DNA from: Mycolicibacter nonchromogenicus
GTDB lineage: Bacteria; Actinomycetota; Actinomycetes; Mycobacteriales; Mycobacteriaceae
DNA: 64,000 bases
Assembly: GCF_002101775.1 (NCBI RefSeq)
Contig: NZ_LQPI01000028.1
Location: 62,001-126,000 of the forward strand
Direction of reading: 5' to 3'
Each line of letters begins with the position of its first letter. Positions within the stretch are counted from its first letter, which is position 1. Both the position numbers and the translations under genes were made by a program. This document shows, one piece after another, positions 28,298 through 36,003 of the stretch. The notes below the pieces were generated by a model, which was not told where the DNA came from, made no database searches, and saw only the letters and a list, made by a program, of their open reading frames with translations.

Positions 28298-29053
28298 ATG
28301 TCAACGGCGATCGGTCTGCTGGAACGCGAGCTATCGGCTGGGCTGGTTGTGGGCACCGCGACAGAAGGGACAGCAGCGATCGAGATGGCTGACGGCGAGA
28401 GTGCGCCCGGTATCGGAACCGAAGCGTCGACAGATGGCAACGTTCCGGTGCGTTCGGATGAGACCGACGAGCAGCTGACAGCTCGGTTCGAACGCGACGC
28501 GATCCCCCTGCTCGACCAGCTCTACGGCGGTGCGCTGCGCATGACGCGCAATCCGGCCGACGCGGAGGATCTGTTGCAGGAGACCATGGTCAAGGCCTAC
28601 GCCGGGTTCCGCTCGTTTCGGGACGGCACCAATCTCAAGGCGTGGCTGTACCGCATTCTGACTAACAGCTATATCAACAGCTACCGCAAGAAGCAGCGCA
28701 GCCCCGCGGAGTATCCGACCGACGAGATCACCGACTGGCAACTGGCTGCCAACGCCGAGCACACTTCGACGGGGCTGCGCTCGGCAGAGGTGGAAGCGCT
28801 GGAGACGCTGCCTGACACAGAGATCAAAGAGGCACTGCAGCAGCTTCCCGAAGAGTTCCGGATGGCGGTGTATTACGCCGACGTCGAAGGATTCCCGTAC
28901 AAGGAGATCGCCGAGATCATGGATACGCCGATCGGCACGGTGATGTCGCGCCTGCACCGCGGCAGGCGACAGTTGCGCAGTCTGCTGGCCGATGTAGCCC
29001 GCGACCGTGGATTCATCCGCGACGGTCAGGCTTCAGAGGAGGTGTCGTCGTGA
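28298..29053 (+). CDS. sigH: ECF RNA polymerase sigma factor SigH
   Basis: A 251-residue extracytoplasmic-function sigma factor for oxidative and heat stress, which drives thioredoxin and mycoredoxin-type genes. Region 2 is [20 protein letters not shown] through [14 protein letters not shown]. Region 4 is [20 protein letters not shown] plus [14 protein letters not shown], and is nearly identical to other mycobacterial SigH proteins. The ATG at 28298 has AAAGGAG upstream. An internal ATG at 28385 would give 222 residues, closer to the M. tuberculosis length. The stop overlaps rshA as GTGA. It lies under a likely SigH-type promoter. Confidence 0.96.
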   Translation: MSTAIGLLERELSAGLVVGTATEGTAAIEMADGESAPGIGTEASTDGNVPVRSDETDEQLTARFERDAIPLLDQLYGGALRMTRNPADAEDLLQETMVKAYAGFRSFRDGTNLKAWLYRILTNSYINSYRKKQRSPAEYPTDEITDWQLAANAEHTSTGLRSAEVEALETLPDTEIKEALQQLPEEFRMAVYYADVEGFPYKEIAEIMDTPIGTVMSRLHRGRRQLRSLLADVARDRGFIRDGQASEEVSS

Positions 29054-29349
29054 CCGACCACTCGCCGGACTGCAACACCCCGCCGGACGCCGGCGGAGCC
29101 GACGCCAACTGCTCGGAGGTGATCGCCGAGGTATGGACGCTGCTCGACGGCGAATGCACGGCGGAGACCAAGGAGAAGCTGCGTCAGCACCTGGAGCAAT
29201 GCCCGGGCTGTCTGCGCCACTACGGGGTCGAGGAACGGATCAAGACGCTGATCGCTCGCAAGTGCAGTGGCGACAAGGCTCCGCGGCGCCTCTACGAACG
29301 AGTACGGCTGGAGATCAGCCGGACCACGATCATCCACCGCGAGGGCTGA
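29050..29349 (+). CDS. rshA: Redox-sensing anti-sigma factor RshA
   Basis: A 99-residue zinc-binding anti-sigma factor of the ZAS type. The motif HLEQCPGC (HxxxCxxC) is at 47-54, with additional Cys at positions 8, 21, 36 and 70. When reduced it holds SigH; oxidation of its Cys releases it. GTG at 29050 overlaps the sigH stop codon, so the two are translationally coupled and made in proportion. A strong hairpin terminator follows at 29390. Confidence 0.96.
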   Translation: MTDHSPDCNTPPDAGGADANCSEVIAEVWTLLDGECTAETKEKLRQHLEQCPGCLRHYGVEERIKTLIARKCSGDKAPRRLYERVRLEISRTTIIHREG

Positions 29350-29389
29350 GTCGGGTCGCCAACATGGCCCGGCATAGCCGCTAACGGCA

Positions 29390-29416
29390 GCAAGCCCGGC
29401 CTGAGGCCGGGCTTGC
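29390..29416. terminator. Bidirectional hairpin terminator between rshA and bL37
   Basis: A perfect 12-base-pair stem (29390-29401 with 29405-29416) with a three-base TGA loop lies between the convergent rshA and bL37 genes and can serve both. Confidence 0.8.
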
Positions 29417-29449
29417 AGTCAGCTCTTATGGTGCGGCTGAACCGACGCT

Positions 29450-29524
29450 CTAAGCGTTGGGTCGCTTGCCGTGGTTGGCTTTGCTGTGCTTGCGATCGCG
29501 CTTCTTGCGGCCACGTTTTGCCAT
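29450..29524 (-). CDS. 50S ribosomal protein bL37 (24 residues)
   Basis: A 24-residue basic protein, MAKRGRKKRDRKHSK followed by ANHGKRPNA. This matches the small mycobacterial protein first seen in cryo-EM maps of the 50S subunit and named bL37, bound near 23S rRNA. Half the residues are Lys, Arg or His. AGGAGG lies four to seven bases before the ATG, one of the strongest ribosome-binding sites in the window. It is convergent with rshA and is easily missed because of its size. Confidence 0.93.
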   Translation of the reverse strand: MAKRGRKKRDRKHSKANHGKRPNA

Positions 29525-29637
29525 GATTGGCCCTCCTAGCAGGTATTCCGGCTGGTCAGTCTTTCACACCGCCGGGTGTGACGCGTGGCGGGGCCTGGAA
29601 TCGGCCCCGCCGTCGCATCACCGCACCGCGGTCGTGC

Positions 29638-30147
29638 TCAGTGCACCGAGAAGGTCCGCGCGCCGGCCAGGGTCTGCGGCACGAGCGCGGGCGGGGTCGG
29701 AGGGGCCGGCGGGTTTTCCAGTGCGGGCACCGCGGACATGGGAGTTCCGGGCGGCGTCAGCGAGCTGACATCGGTCGGCATGATCGAGCCGACGCCGGGC
29801 ACCACCTTGTTGAGCATGCCGTTGAGCACCTGCAGGAACGAGTTCGCGGCGTTCACGCCCGCCGAAGAGCTTCCTACGGCCGGTCCGGGCACGCCGAGCG
29901 GGCTGGGGGCACCCAGCGCGTTGGGCACGCCGAGCGGGCTGGGGGCGCCCAGTGCGTTGGGCACGCCGAGGGGACTGGGGGCGCCCAGCGGGGTGTCGAG
30001 GGGGGTCGGGATCGGCAGCGAGTCATCGACCAGTGTCGGCGCCGCTTTGGCGGACGCGACGCCGAATCCCAGCGTGGCGAGCGCCATCGACGCGGCGCAG
30101 ATCAGGGTCAGCCGCACTCGGGGCTGGGCAAGACGGTTTACAGACAA
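29638..30147 (-). CDS. Secreted low-complexity protein with 12-residue repeats
   Basis: A 169-residue exported protein of unknown function. Residues 1-36 form a signal peptide (Arg-rich start, LICAASMALATLGFGVASAKA). Residues about 52-87 are three PLGVPNALGAPS-type 12-residue repeats, then a conserved-looking NAANSFLQVLNGMLNKVVPG helix and a Pro-rich tail. The start is TTG at 30147, preceded by GGGAG. No enzyme motif or lipobox is seen. It lies between bL37 and the divergent biotinyl carrier protein, and its repeat region may vary between strains. Confidence 0.75.
   Translation of the reverse strand: MSVNRLAQPRVRLTLICAASMALATLGFGVASAKAAPTLVDDSLPIPTPLDTPLGAPSPLGVPNALGAPSPLGVPNALGAPSPLGVPGPAVGSSSAGVNAANSFLQVLNGMLNKVVPGVGSIMPTDVSSLTPPGTPMSAVPALENPPAPPTPPALVPQTLAGARTFSVH
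29887..29994 (-). repeat. 36-base tandem repeat in a secreted protein gene
   Basis: Three consecutive 36-base units (29887-29922, 29923-29958, 29959-29994) differ at only a few positions and encode the 12-residue repeat in frame. They form a minisatellite-like locus. Confidence 0.9.
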
Positions 30148-30410
30148 CGCGCTACTCCCTCAAGTTCGATCTCAACTTGTGCCGCGTCACGGCGATTTCG
30201 TCACGCGTTCAAAACACTCGAGTAACGGTGCTATGCAATTGTCACAACAGAAACACGACACGATCACGGATCGAACTCTCTAAGTCCTCTTATTTATCTT
30301 GGAGTTCGCTTACCCGAACGCCGTGCCCGACGGCCCGAGGGGGTTGTGGTTCGATAGGGCCTAGCTTTTTGATGTACGCAATCGTTGAACTGGTGATGAA
30401 CGAGGTGAAG

Positions 30411-30626
30411 ATGGCCGAGGACGTTCGCGCGGAGATCGTGGCCAGCGTGCTCGAAGTGGTGGTCCACGAGGGCGACCAGGTCAACGAGGGCGACACCGTG
30501 GTGCTGCTGGAGTCGATGAAGATGGAGATCCCGGTGCTGGCCGAGGTCGCCGGCACCATCACCAAGGTCGCCGTGCAAGTCGGTGACGTTATCCAGGCCG
30601 GCGATCTGATCGCCGTGATCAGCTGA
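30411..30626 (+). CDS. Biotinyl/lipoyl carrier protein TB7.3 type (Rv3221c)
   Basis: A 71-residue stand-alone biotin carboxyl carrier domain, MAEDVRAEIVASVLEVVVHEG in two adjoining parts. The biotinylation motif ESMKMEIP places the acceptor Lys at 37. All eight strands of the domain are present and nothing else is. In M. tuberculosis the equal-length TB7.3 is biotinylated; its partner carboxylase is not encoded nearby. The ATG at 30411 follows GAGGTGAAG. It sits 25 bases before pdtaS and is probably cotranscribed with it. Confidence 0.95.
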   Translation: MAEDVRAEIVASVLEVVVHEGDQVNEGDTVVLLESMKMEIPVLAEVAGTITKVAVQVGDVIQAGDLIAVIS

Positions 30627-30651
30627 TCGCTTGACCGGCGCAGGTTAGCCG

Positions 30652-32148
30652 ATGTCAACCCTCGGTGATCTGCTCGCCGAACACACCGTCTTGCCCGGCA
30701 GTGCGGTGGACCACCTGCATGCCGTGGTCGGGGAGTGGCAACTGCTGGCGGACCTGTCGTTCGCCGATTACCTGATGTGGGTGCGCCGCGACCCCTACGC
30801 CGACGGAGCACTGGTGTGCGTGGCGCAATGCCGGCCCAACACCGCGCCCACAGTGCTGCTCAGCGACGCCGTCGGCACCATTGCTGCTCCGGAGCAGATG
30901 CCGCTGGCGGTCGCGGCGTTCGAGTCGGGCACGATTTGGCGCGAAGGCTCGGAAGGCGCTGCCGGACAACGCAATATCGAAGCGGTGCCGGTACGGCACG
31001 GCGATCGGATTGTGGCCGTGTTGACCCACCAGACCGCGCTGACGGGCGGCCGTGAGTCCAGCCGGCTGGAGGCGGCCTACTTGGATTGCGCGGCAGACCT
31101 GGTGCACATGCTCTCTGAGGGCACCTTCCCCGACGTCGGCGACATCGCGGTGTCACGCTCGAGTCCGCGAGTGGGAGACGGCTTCATCCGGCTGGCCGTC
31201 GACGGCACGGTCCGATACGCCAGCCCGAATGCCGTGTCGGCTTACCACCGCATGGGCCTGGCCGCCGAGCTGGCGGGGCATGACCTGGTCGCCATCACCC
31301 GACCGCTGATCTCCGATCCGTTCGAGGCGCACGAGCTGGCCGAGCATGTGCGTGAGTCACTCTCCGGGGGATCGAGCATGCGGTTCGAGGTCGACGCGGC
31401 CGGAGCGGTGGTGCTGCTGCGGACCCTGCCGCTGATCGTGCACGGCCAGCCGGCCGGGGCCGCGGTGCTGGTGCGCGATGTCACCGAGGTGAAGCGCCGC
31501 GACCGCGCGCTGCTCTCCAAGGACGCGACCATTCGAGAAATCCACCACCGGGTGAAGAACAACCTGCAGACCGTGGCGGCACTGCTGCGGCTCCAGGCCC
31601 GCCGTACCGCCAGTACCGAAGGGCGTGAGGCGCTGCTGGAGTCAGTGCGGCGGGTGTCGTCGATCGCTTTGGTCCACGAAGCGCTGTCGATGTCGGTCGA
31701 CGAAGTGGTGAACCTCGACAAGGTGATCGACCGCATCCTGCCGATGATGAATGACGTTGCCAGCGTGGATATCCCGATCCATATCGCCCGGATCGGTTCG
31801 ATCGGTCCGCTGGACGCCGACCGGGCCACCGCCTTGATCATGGTGATCACCGAACTGGTGCAGAACGCGATCGAGCATGCCTTCGGGCCAGACGCGGATC
31901 GGCGTGCGGTGACAATCCTGGCTGAACGCTCGGCGCGCTGGCTCGACGTGGTGGTTCGCGATGACGGTCACGGACTTCCCGACGGGTTCCGGCTGGAAAC
32001 CTCCGACCGGCTGGGCCTGCAGATCGTCAACACGCTGGTCTCAGCGGAGCTCAACGGCTCGCTGACCGCGCAAGACGCGCCAGGTGGGGGGACCGAGATG
32101 GTGCTGCGGATTCCGGTCGGGGGTCGCCGGCTCCGTCAGGCGTTGTGA
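30652..32148 (+). CDS. pdtaS: Sensor histidine kinase PdtaS
   Basis: A 498-residue cytosolic histidine kinase of the HisKA_2 class. An N-terminal GAF-like domain (about 10-150) precedes a PAS-like domain (about 175-285). The H-box EIHHRVKNN is at 296-304. The ATPase domain has ELVQNAIEHAF (N-box), DDGHGLPDG (G1) and GGGTEMVL (G2). It has no membrane segment. In mycobacteria, PdtaS phosphorylates the ANTAR RNA-binding regulator PdtaR, whose gene is not here. The start is ATG at 30652. Hairpin elements follow the gene. Confidence 0.95.
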   Translation: MSTLGDLLAEHTVLPGSAVDHLHAVVGEWQLLADLSFADYLMWVRRDPYADGALVCVAQCRPNTAPTVLLSDAVGTIAAPEQMPLAVAAFESGTIWREGSEGAAGQRNIEAVPVRHGDRIVAVLTHQTALTGGRESSRLEAAYLDCAADLVHMLSEGTFPDVGDIAVSRSSPRVGDGFIRLAVDGTVRYASPNAVSAYHRMGLAAELAGHDLVAITRPLISDPFEAHELAEHVRESLSGGSSMRFEVDAAGAVVLLRTLPLIVHGQPAGAAVLVRDVTEVKRRDRALLSKDATIREIHHRVKNNLQTVAALLRLQARRTASTEGREALLESVRRVSSIALVHEALSMSVDEVVNLDKVIDRILPMMNDVASVDIPIHIARIGSIGPLDADRATALIMVITELVQNAIEHAFGPDADRRAVTILAERSARWLDVVVRDDGHGLPDGFRLETSDRLGLQIVNTLVSAELNGSLTAQDAPGGGTEMVLRIPVGGRRLRQAL

Positions 32149-32192
32149 GCTTCCTGGGCTTCTGGGCTTCGTTGGGTGCGTTGGGTGCGCCC

Positions 32193-32244
32193 AGTTGGAA
32201 TCTGACGACGTGAGGTGGGCGTGTCGTGTCGTGAGATTCCAACT
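32193..32244. repeat. Interrupted inverted repeat downstream of pdtaS
   Basis: AGTTGGAATCT (32193-32203) and AGATTCCAACT (32234-32244) are perfect inverted copies. Allowing one mismatch, the stem extends inward by ACGAC/GTCGT. It is a separate structure from the terminator that follows. Confidence 0.7.
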
Positions 32245-32281
32245 CGCGGCCCAGTTCAGAACCGGTCGACCCCGACACAAA

Positions 32282-32318
32282 AACGACGCGGCCCCGACCA
32301 AGTCGGGGCCGCGTCGTT
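32282..32318. terminator. Strong bidirectional terminator between pdtaS and whiB1
   Basis: A perfect 17-base-pair stem (32282-32298 with 32302-32318) with a CAA loop and short A and T ends lies between the convergent genes. It should stop transcription in both directions. Confidence 0.88.
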
Positions 32319-32330
32319 GTCTGTCTGAGA

Positions 32331-32585
32331 TCAGACCCCGCTGCGCGCCCGGGTCCGAGCGTTGCGGCGCTTGAGCGCGCGACGCTCGTCCTCGCTCATG
32401 CCTCCCCATACGCCGGCGTCCTGGCCGGTCTCCAGCGCCCAGGTCAGGCACTCGGTGACCACCGAGCAACGGGTGCAGACCTGCTTAGCGGAAGCAATCT
32501 GGGCGAGAGCCGGCCCGCTGTTTCCCACCGGGAAGAACAGCTCCGGGTCCTCGTCGCGACAGACCGCCTTGTGGCGCCAATCCAT
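32331..32585 (-). CDS. whiB1: Iron-sulfur transcription regulator WhiB1
   Basis: An 84-residue WhiB protein. Four cluster ligands, Cys9, Cys37, Cys40 and Cys46, are followed by the turn motif GVWGGM at 58-63 and a basic tail. WhiB1 is essential in M. tuberculosis; its 4Fe-4S cluster reacts with NO and it binds the SigA region 4. The length is identical to that of M. tuberculosis WhiB1. The ATG at 32585 has AAGGAG upstream. Two CRP-like sites lie 145-190 bases upstream, matching the known cAMP-CRP control of this gene. Confidence 0.96.
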   Translation of the reverse strand: MDWRHKAVCRDEDPELFFPVGNSGPALAQIASAKQVCTRCSVVTECLTWALETGQDAGVWGGMSEDERRALKRRNARTRARSGV

Positions 32586-32729
32586 AGGTCTCCAACTCCT
32601 TACTTTGGGCGCAGCGGGATGCGCTTTACATTTCGGCTGTGTATACGCGGCGCAAGAAATTGTTACGGCTTGCATCCGATGGTTCGATCGTTTCACAGCC
32701 TGGACAGATGTCAAGAGGGCGCGTTATCA

Positions 32730-32774
32730 CGTGGCCAAGGTCACGATTGCGCGGGGCTGGTGCCAGTGTTCACA
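32730..32774 (-). promoter_or_regulatory. Two candidate CRP sites upstream of whiB1
   Basis: Read on the minus strand, CGTGA-CCTTGG-CCACG (32730-32745) matches the GTG-N8-CAC core and the CCACG half-site reported for the M. tuberculosis whiB1 CRP box. A second GTG-N8-CAC site, GGTGC-CAGTGT-TCACA on the plus strand, is at 32759-32774. The centres are 29 bases apart. Confidence 0.5.
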
Positions 32775-32840
32775 TCATGCATGTACTACAGTGGGCTCAA
32801 CTGTGCGCTCATCAAGCGATTTGAGCGCTATCTCCGCAGG

Positions 32841-33824
32841 TCAGCGGGATTCCTGTACTGGAGGCGCGACGACGTCCAGCGCGTCGGGAACAGCGCGGAA
32901 CGTCATAGTGGCACGCAATCCGAGATATTCGCCATCGATCTGCGTCGCGATCGGTGTGTCGCCGGCATCCACCCGTAACATGGCCACGTCGTCGTCGCGG
33001 ATGAGTTGTTTGGCGCTCAGCTTCGGCCGTTTCGACAGCATCTGCCGAACTAGCCTCAGCGTGGGTAGAACTCTCAGGCTGGTGGTCGCGAACACGCCCA
33101 TTCCCGCCTCGAAAGTGGTTTCGGGGTTGGTCCACACGCATCGCTCGTCGGCGTAGGTCCACGGGGCGCAGTTCGAAACGAACACGAAATGCACCCCGTC
33201 GATCGGTTGATCGTCGCCCAGCTGCAGTGTCAACGTCGGCGGACGCCGGGTGGCGGCCAGCACCGTGGGGACGGCCGCCCGGATGTAGCGCAGCGGGGTG
33301 ACGGCGTGCCCCTTCTCGCGTTGGGCTTCCACCGCGGCCACCACTTCGCCGTCGAGTCCCATGCCCGCGTTGAGGACCGACCACCGCTCGCCGCAGTCGA
33401 TGAGACCGATCCGGCGCCACGCGGAGCCCGCCGGTTGGTTGATCAACTCGATGAGCTGATTGGTGGCGACGATCGGGTCGGCCGCGAGGCCCAGCGAACG
33501 CGCGAAAACGTTCGCCGATCCGCCGGGCACCACCGCTACCGCGGGCACATGCGCCGGTGGCGGCGAACCCGGCGCCCCGAGCAGGCCGTTGACCACGCCG
33601 TGCACGGTCCCGTCGCCGCCGTGCGCGATCACCATGTCGATGCCGTCCCGGGCCGCGGCCTGGCTGATCTCGGCGGCATGGCCGGGATAGTCGGTGTGCA
33701 CCACGGTCAGGTCGAGGCGGCTCTTGAGTGCGTGGGCGAGCAGGTCGCGCCCCGCCGCCGTGGTGGATGTGGCATTGGGGTTCACGATCAGCACGGCGCG
33801 CACGAGATACGAGTCTATGGGCAC
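32841..33824 (-). CDS. Diacylglycerol/lipid kinase family protein (Rv3218 type)
   Basis: A 327-residue kinase with the DAG kinase catalytic fold. The start VLIVNPNATS is the first strand. The ATP-binding motif GGDGT is at 69-73, followed by VVPGGSANVFARSLGL, and a C-terminal beta domain includes TQIDGEYLG. Such proteins phosphorylate diacylglycerol, sphingoid bases or related lipids, so the exact substrate is not certain. The 33824 start gives a short extension; an in-frame GTG at 33803 is an alternative. It lies upstream of whiB1 in the same direction, with 255 bases between. Confidence 0.88.
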   Translation of the reverse strand: MPIDSYLVRAVLIVNPNATSTTAAGRDLLAHALKSRLDLTVVHTDYPGHAAEISQAAARDGIDMVIAHGGDGTVHGVVNGLLGAPGSPPPAHVPAVAVVPGGSANVFARSLGLAADPIVATNQLIELINQPAGSAWRRIGLIDCGERWSVLNAGMGLDGEVVAAVEAQREKGHAVTPLRYIRAAVPTVLAATRRPPTLTLQLGDDQPIDGVHFVFVSNCAPWTYADERCVWTNPETTFEAGMGVFATTSLRVLPTLRLVRQMLSKRPKLSAKQLIRDDDVAMLRVDAGDTPIATQIDGEYLGLRATMTFRAVPDALDVVAPPVQESR

Positions 33825-33858
33825 CCGAGGAGATGGACCGGGTGGTTACGCTGGCGGC

Positions 33859-34251
33859 GTGAAAGCCGTCGCTGACTTGCCGCGCGCTGTACTGGGCGCG
33901 GGCCTGATCGTTGCTGTGCAGGGCGCGGCCGCACTGGTTGTCGCGGTGGTGCTGGTGCTGCGGGCCTTGGCCGGCGCGGATCAGCATGACGCCAACGGCT
34001 ACGGCACGGCCGCATATTTCGCCTTCATCGGTGCCGCAGTCTTGGCGGCCGGGTGGGCGCTGCTGCGGGGCCGGCGGTTCGGGCGCGGTATCGCGGTCTT
34101 CGCCAATCTGCTGCTGCTGCCGGTCGCCTGGTACTTGGGAGTGGGTTCGCACCGCTGGGGTTACGGCGTGGTGGTCGGCGTGGCGGCGGTGGCGGTGCTG
34201 GCGGCGTTGTTCAGTCCGGCGGCGCTGCGCTGGGCGGAACGACGCCCATAG
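33859..34251 (+). CDS. Small integral membrane protein (Rv3217c type)
   Basis: A 130-residue protein with four likely transmembrane segments (about 11-35, 50-67, 77-92 and 100-118) and short loops. No motif indicates transport or enzyme activity. The start is GTG at 33859, and the stop lies 41 bases inside the 3' end of convergent entC. From memory, M. tuberculosis keeps a protein of about this length at the same spot. Confidence 0.82.
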   Translation: MKAVADLPRAVLGAGLIVAVQGAAALVVAVVLVLRALAGADQHDANGYGTAAYFAFIGAAVLAAGWALLRGRRFGRGIAVFANLLLLPVAWYLGVGSHRWGYGVVVGVAAVAVLAALFSPAALRWAERRP

Positions 34252-35326
34252 CCGACAGGATCGTGCCGAACTTCGTCACGGTTTCGTCCAGTTCCTCGTC
34301 CGGGTCGGATTCGGCGACGATCCCGCCCCCGGCGTGGGCCAGCGCAGATCGACGATCGGCGGACAGTTGGGCGCAGCGGATCGACACCACCCATCGGCCG
34401 TCGCCGTCGGCGTCGCACCAGCCGACCGCGCCGGCGTAGAAGCCCCGGTCGCCCTCCAGCTCAGTGATGAGGTCGACCGCCGCGGCGGTCGGAACGCCGC
34501 CGACCGCGGCCGTTGGATGCAGTGCCAGCGCCAAATCCAGTGCGGTGGTGGAAGTGTCGCGCAGTCTTCCGGTGATCGGGGTGTTCAGGTGCCACACCGC
34601 GGAGGTGCTGCTGAGCTGTGGCTCCGGTGCCACGTCGAGTTCGGTGCACAGTCGCCCGAGGGCCGTACGCAGCTGGTCGACGACCAACTGATGCTCGTGG
34701 CGATTCTTTCCGGACGCGGCCAGCGCGGTTCCGTTGGCGGTGTCGAGGGCAGGGTCGGGGGAGCGCGGCGCCGAACCGGCGAAGGGCCGGCAGATGACCC
34801 GATCGCCTTCACGGGCGACCAACAGCTCAGGACTGGCGCCCACCAAGACGGTGCCGGCATAAGCCTCCCCGGCAGCGCTCAAGTCGACCAGGTAGCCGTA
34901 GCCGCTCGGGTCGGCGGCGACCAGTCGGTGCAGCAGGGTGCCGGCATCCAATGGGGCATCGGCAGCCAGGCGCAGCCCGCGGGCCAGCACCACCTTCTGC
35001 AGGGCGCTGTGCGGTGCGGTCAATTCGTCCAGGGCCCGGCGGATGCGGGCTCGGTGCTCGTCGGGCGGTGGAATCTGTTCGACGATGCGGACCGCCGGAA
35101 GTGTCGCGTGCCGTGGCAGGGGCAGCGTCTCATCGCGCCGCACCTCGCGCGGGACGAACAATGCCGCAGCGGCATCCGGGCGGAAAGGCAATGCACCCAC
35201 CACAATTGGTGCTTCGCCGCAGGATAGAGCGGCCTGGGCGGCGGCGACGTCGGCGAACTGGGCTGTCAACGCGTCGGCCGACAGTGTCCCGGAGGGGCCG
35301 GACAGCACAAACGGCGGTGTCGGCAA
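34211..35326 (-). CDS. entC: Isochorismate synthase, EntC/MenF type
   Basis: A 371-residue chorismate-utilising enzyme converting chorismate to isochorismate, for menaquinone or siderophore routes. Motifs include ALQKVVLARGLRL, GASPELLVAREGDRVICRPFAG, HLNTPITGRL, HPTAAVGGVP and GDRGFYAGAVGW, which carry the Mg-binding Glu residues and chorismate contacts. The full chorismate-binding domain (about 105-360) is present. It overlaps the end of the membrane protein gene by 41 bases. The phosphatase gene lies three bases upstream, in the same operon. Confidence 0.93.
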   Translation of the reverse strand: MPTPPFVLSGPSGTLSADALTAQFADVAAAQAALSCGEAPIVVGALPFRPDAAAALFVPREVRRDETLPLPRHATLPAVRIVEQIPPPDEHRARIRRALDELTAPHSALQKVVLARGLRLAADAPLDAGTLLHRLVAADPSGYGYLVDLSAAGEAYAGTVLVGASPELLVAREGDRVICRPFAGSAPRSPDPALDTANGTALAASGKNRHEHQLVVDQLRTALGRLCTELDVAPEPQLSSTSAVWHLNTPITGRLRDTSTTALDLALALHPTAAVGGVPTAAAVDLITELEGDRGFYAGAVGWCDADGDGRWVVSIRCAQLSADRRSALAHAGGGIVAESDPDEELDETVTKFGTILSAMGVVPPSAAPPD

Positions 35327-35329
35327 CCC

Positions 35330-35926
35330 TCAGGCTCCCGGTCCGGTCAGGCCGAGGGCGATGAGCTGGCGCACACCGTGCTCGAAACCACACACGGCGA
35401 CCGCGGCCGCGGCCATCGCGAATCGTGCTCCGTCGGCCAACGGCAGCTCCAGCCACCGCGTGATCACCGCCCGGGAGAAGTGCCCGTGTCCGACAAACAC
35501 CACGTCACGTGAGGTGAGCTGCCGCAGTGCCAACGCCACCATCCGGTCGGCCCGGTCGCTGACCTGGGCCACCGTCTCGCCGCCGGCGCTGCCGTGTGTC
35601 CAGATCAGCCAGTCGGATTCGGATTCGCGGATCTGCGCGGTGGTCAGTCCCTCATAGCGGCCGTAGTCCCACTCAGCGAGGTCGTCGGAGATCTCATCGA
35701 CGTGCAGTCCGGCCAGCTCAGCGGTCGTCTGGGCGCGGTGGCGCGGGCTGCAGATCACCAGCGGATTGTTCAGCGCCAGCGTGGCCAGGGTCGCTCGGGC
35801 GGCAACGGCTTGGCGACGGCCCGTCTCGGTCAACTCCAGATCGGTGCGCCCGGTGTGGCGACCGCTGCGGGACCACTCGGTTTCCCCGTGGCGCAGCAGC
35901 AGAAGGCGGTGCTCCTCGATCCCCAC
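35330..35926 (-). CDS. Histidine phosphatase superfamily acid phosphatase (Rv3214 type)
   Basis: A 198-residue phosphoglycerate-mutase-fold protein. The catalytic RHGETEW starts at residue 12 (His13), the second His is in VFVGHGHFSRAV, and the AEWDYGRYEGL segment holds the acid/base region. The M. tuberculosis counterpart was named gpm2 but behaves as a broad acid phosphatase rather than a mutase. It lies just upstream of entC, with three bases between. The ParA gene is divergent. Confidence 0.9.
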   Translation of the reverse strand: MGIEEHRLLLLRHGETEWSRSGRHTGRTDLELTETGRRQAVAARATLATLALNNPLVICSPRHRAQTTAELAGLHVDEISDDLAEWDYGRYEGLTTAQIRESESDWLIWTHGSAGGETVAQVSDRADRMVALALRQLTSRDVVFVGHGHFSRAVITRWLELPLADGARFAMAAAAVAVCGFEHGVRQLIALGLTGPGA

Positions 35927-36003
35927 GCCCGTCGATTCTGCCCGACGGCGGACATCGGCCCACGTTTGGTGCTCCGGGAAGCAAGCCGTGCCAGTATGTC
36001 GGT

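Noticed and set aside
29887..29994. CRISPR array
   Set aside because: The units are directly adjacent, without spacers, and are in frame within a secreted protein gene.
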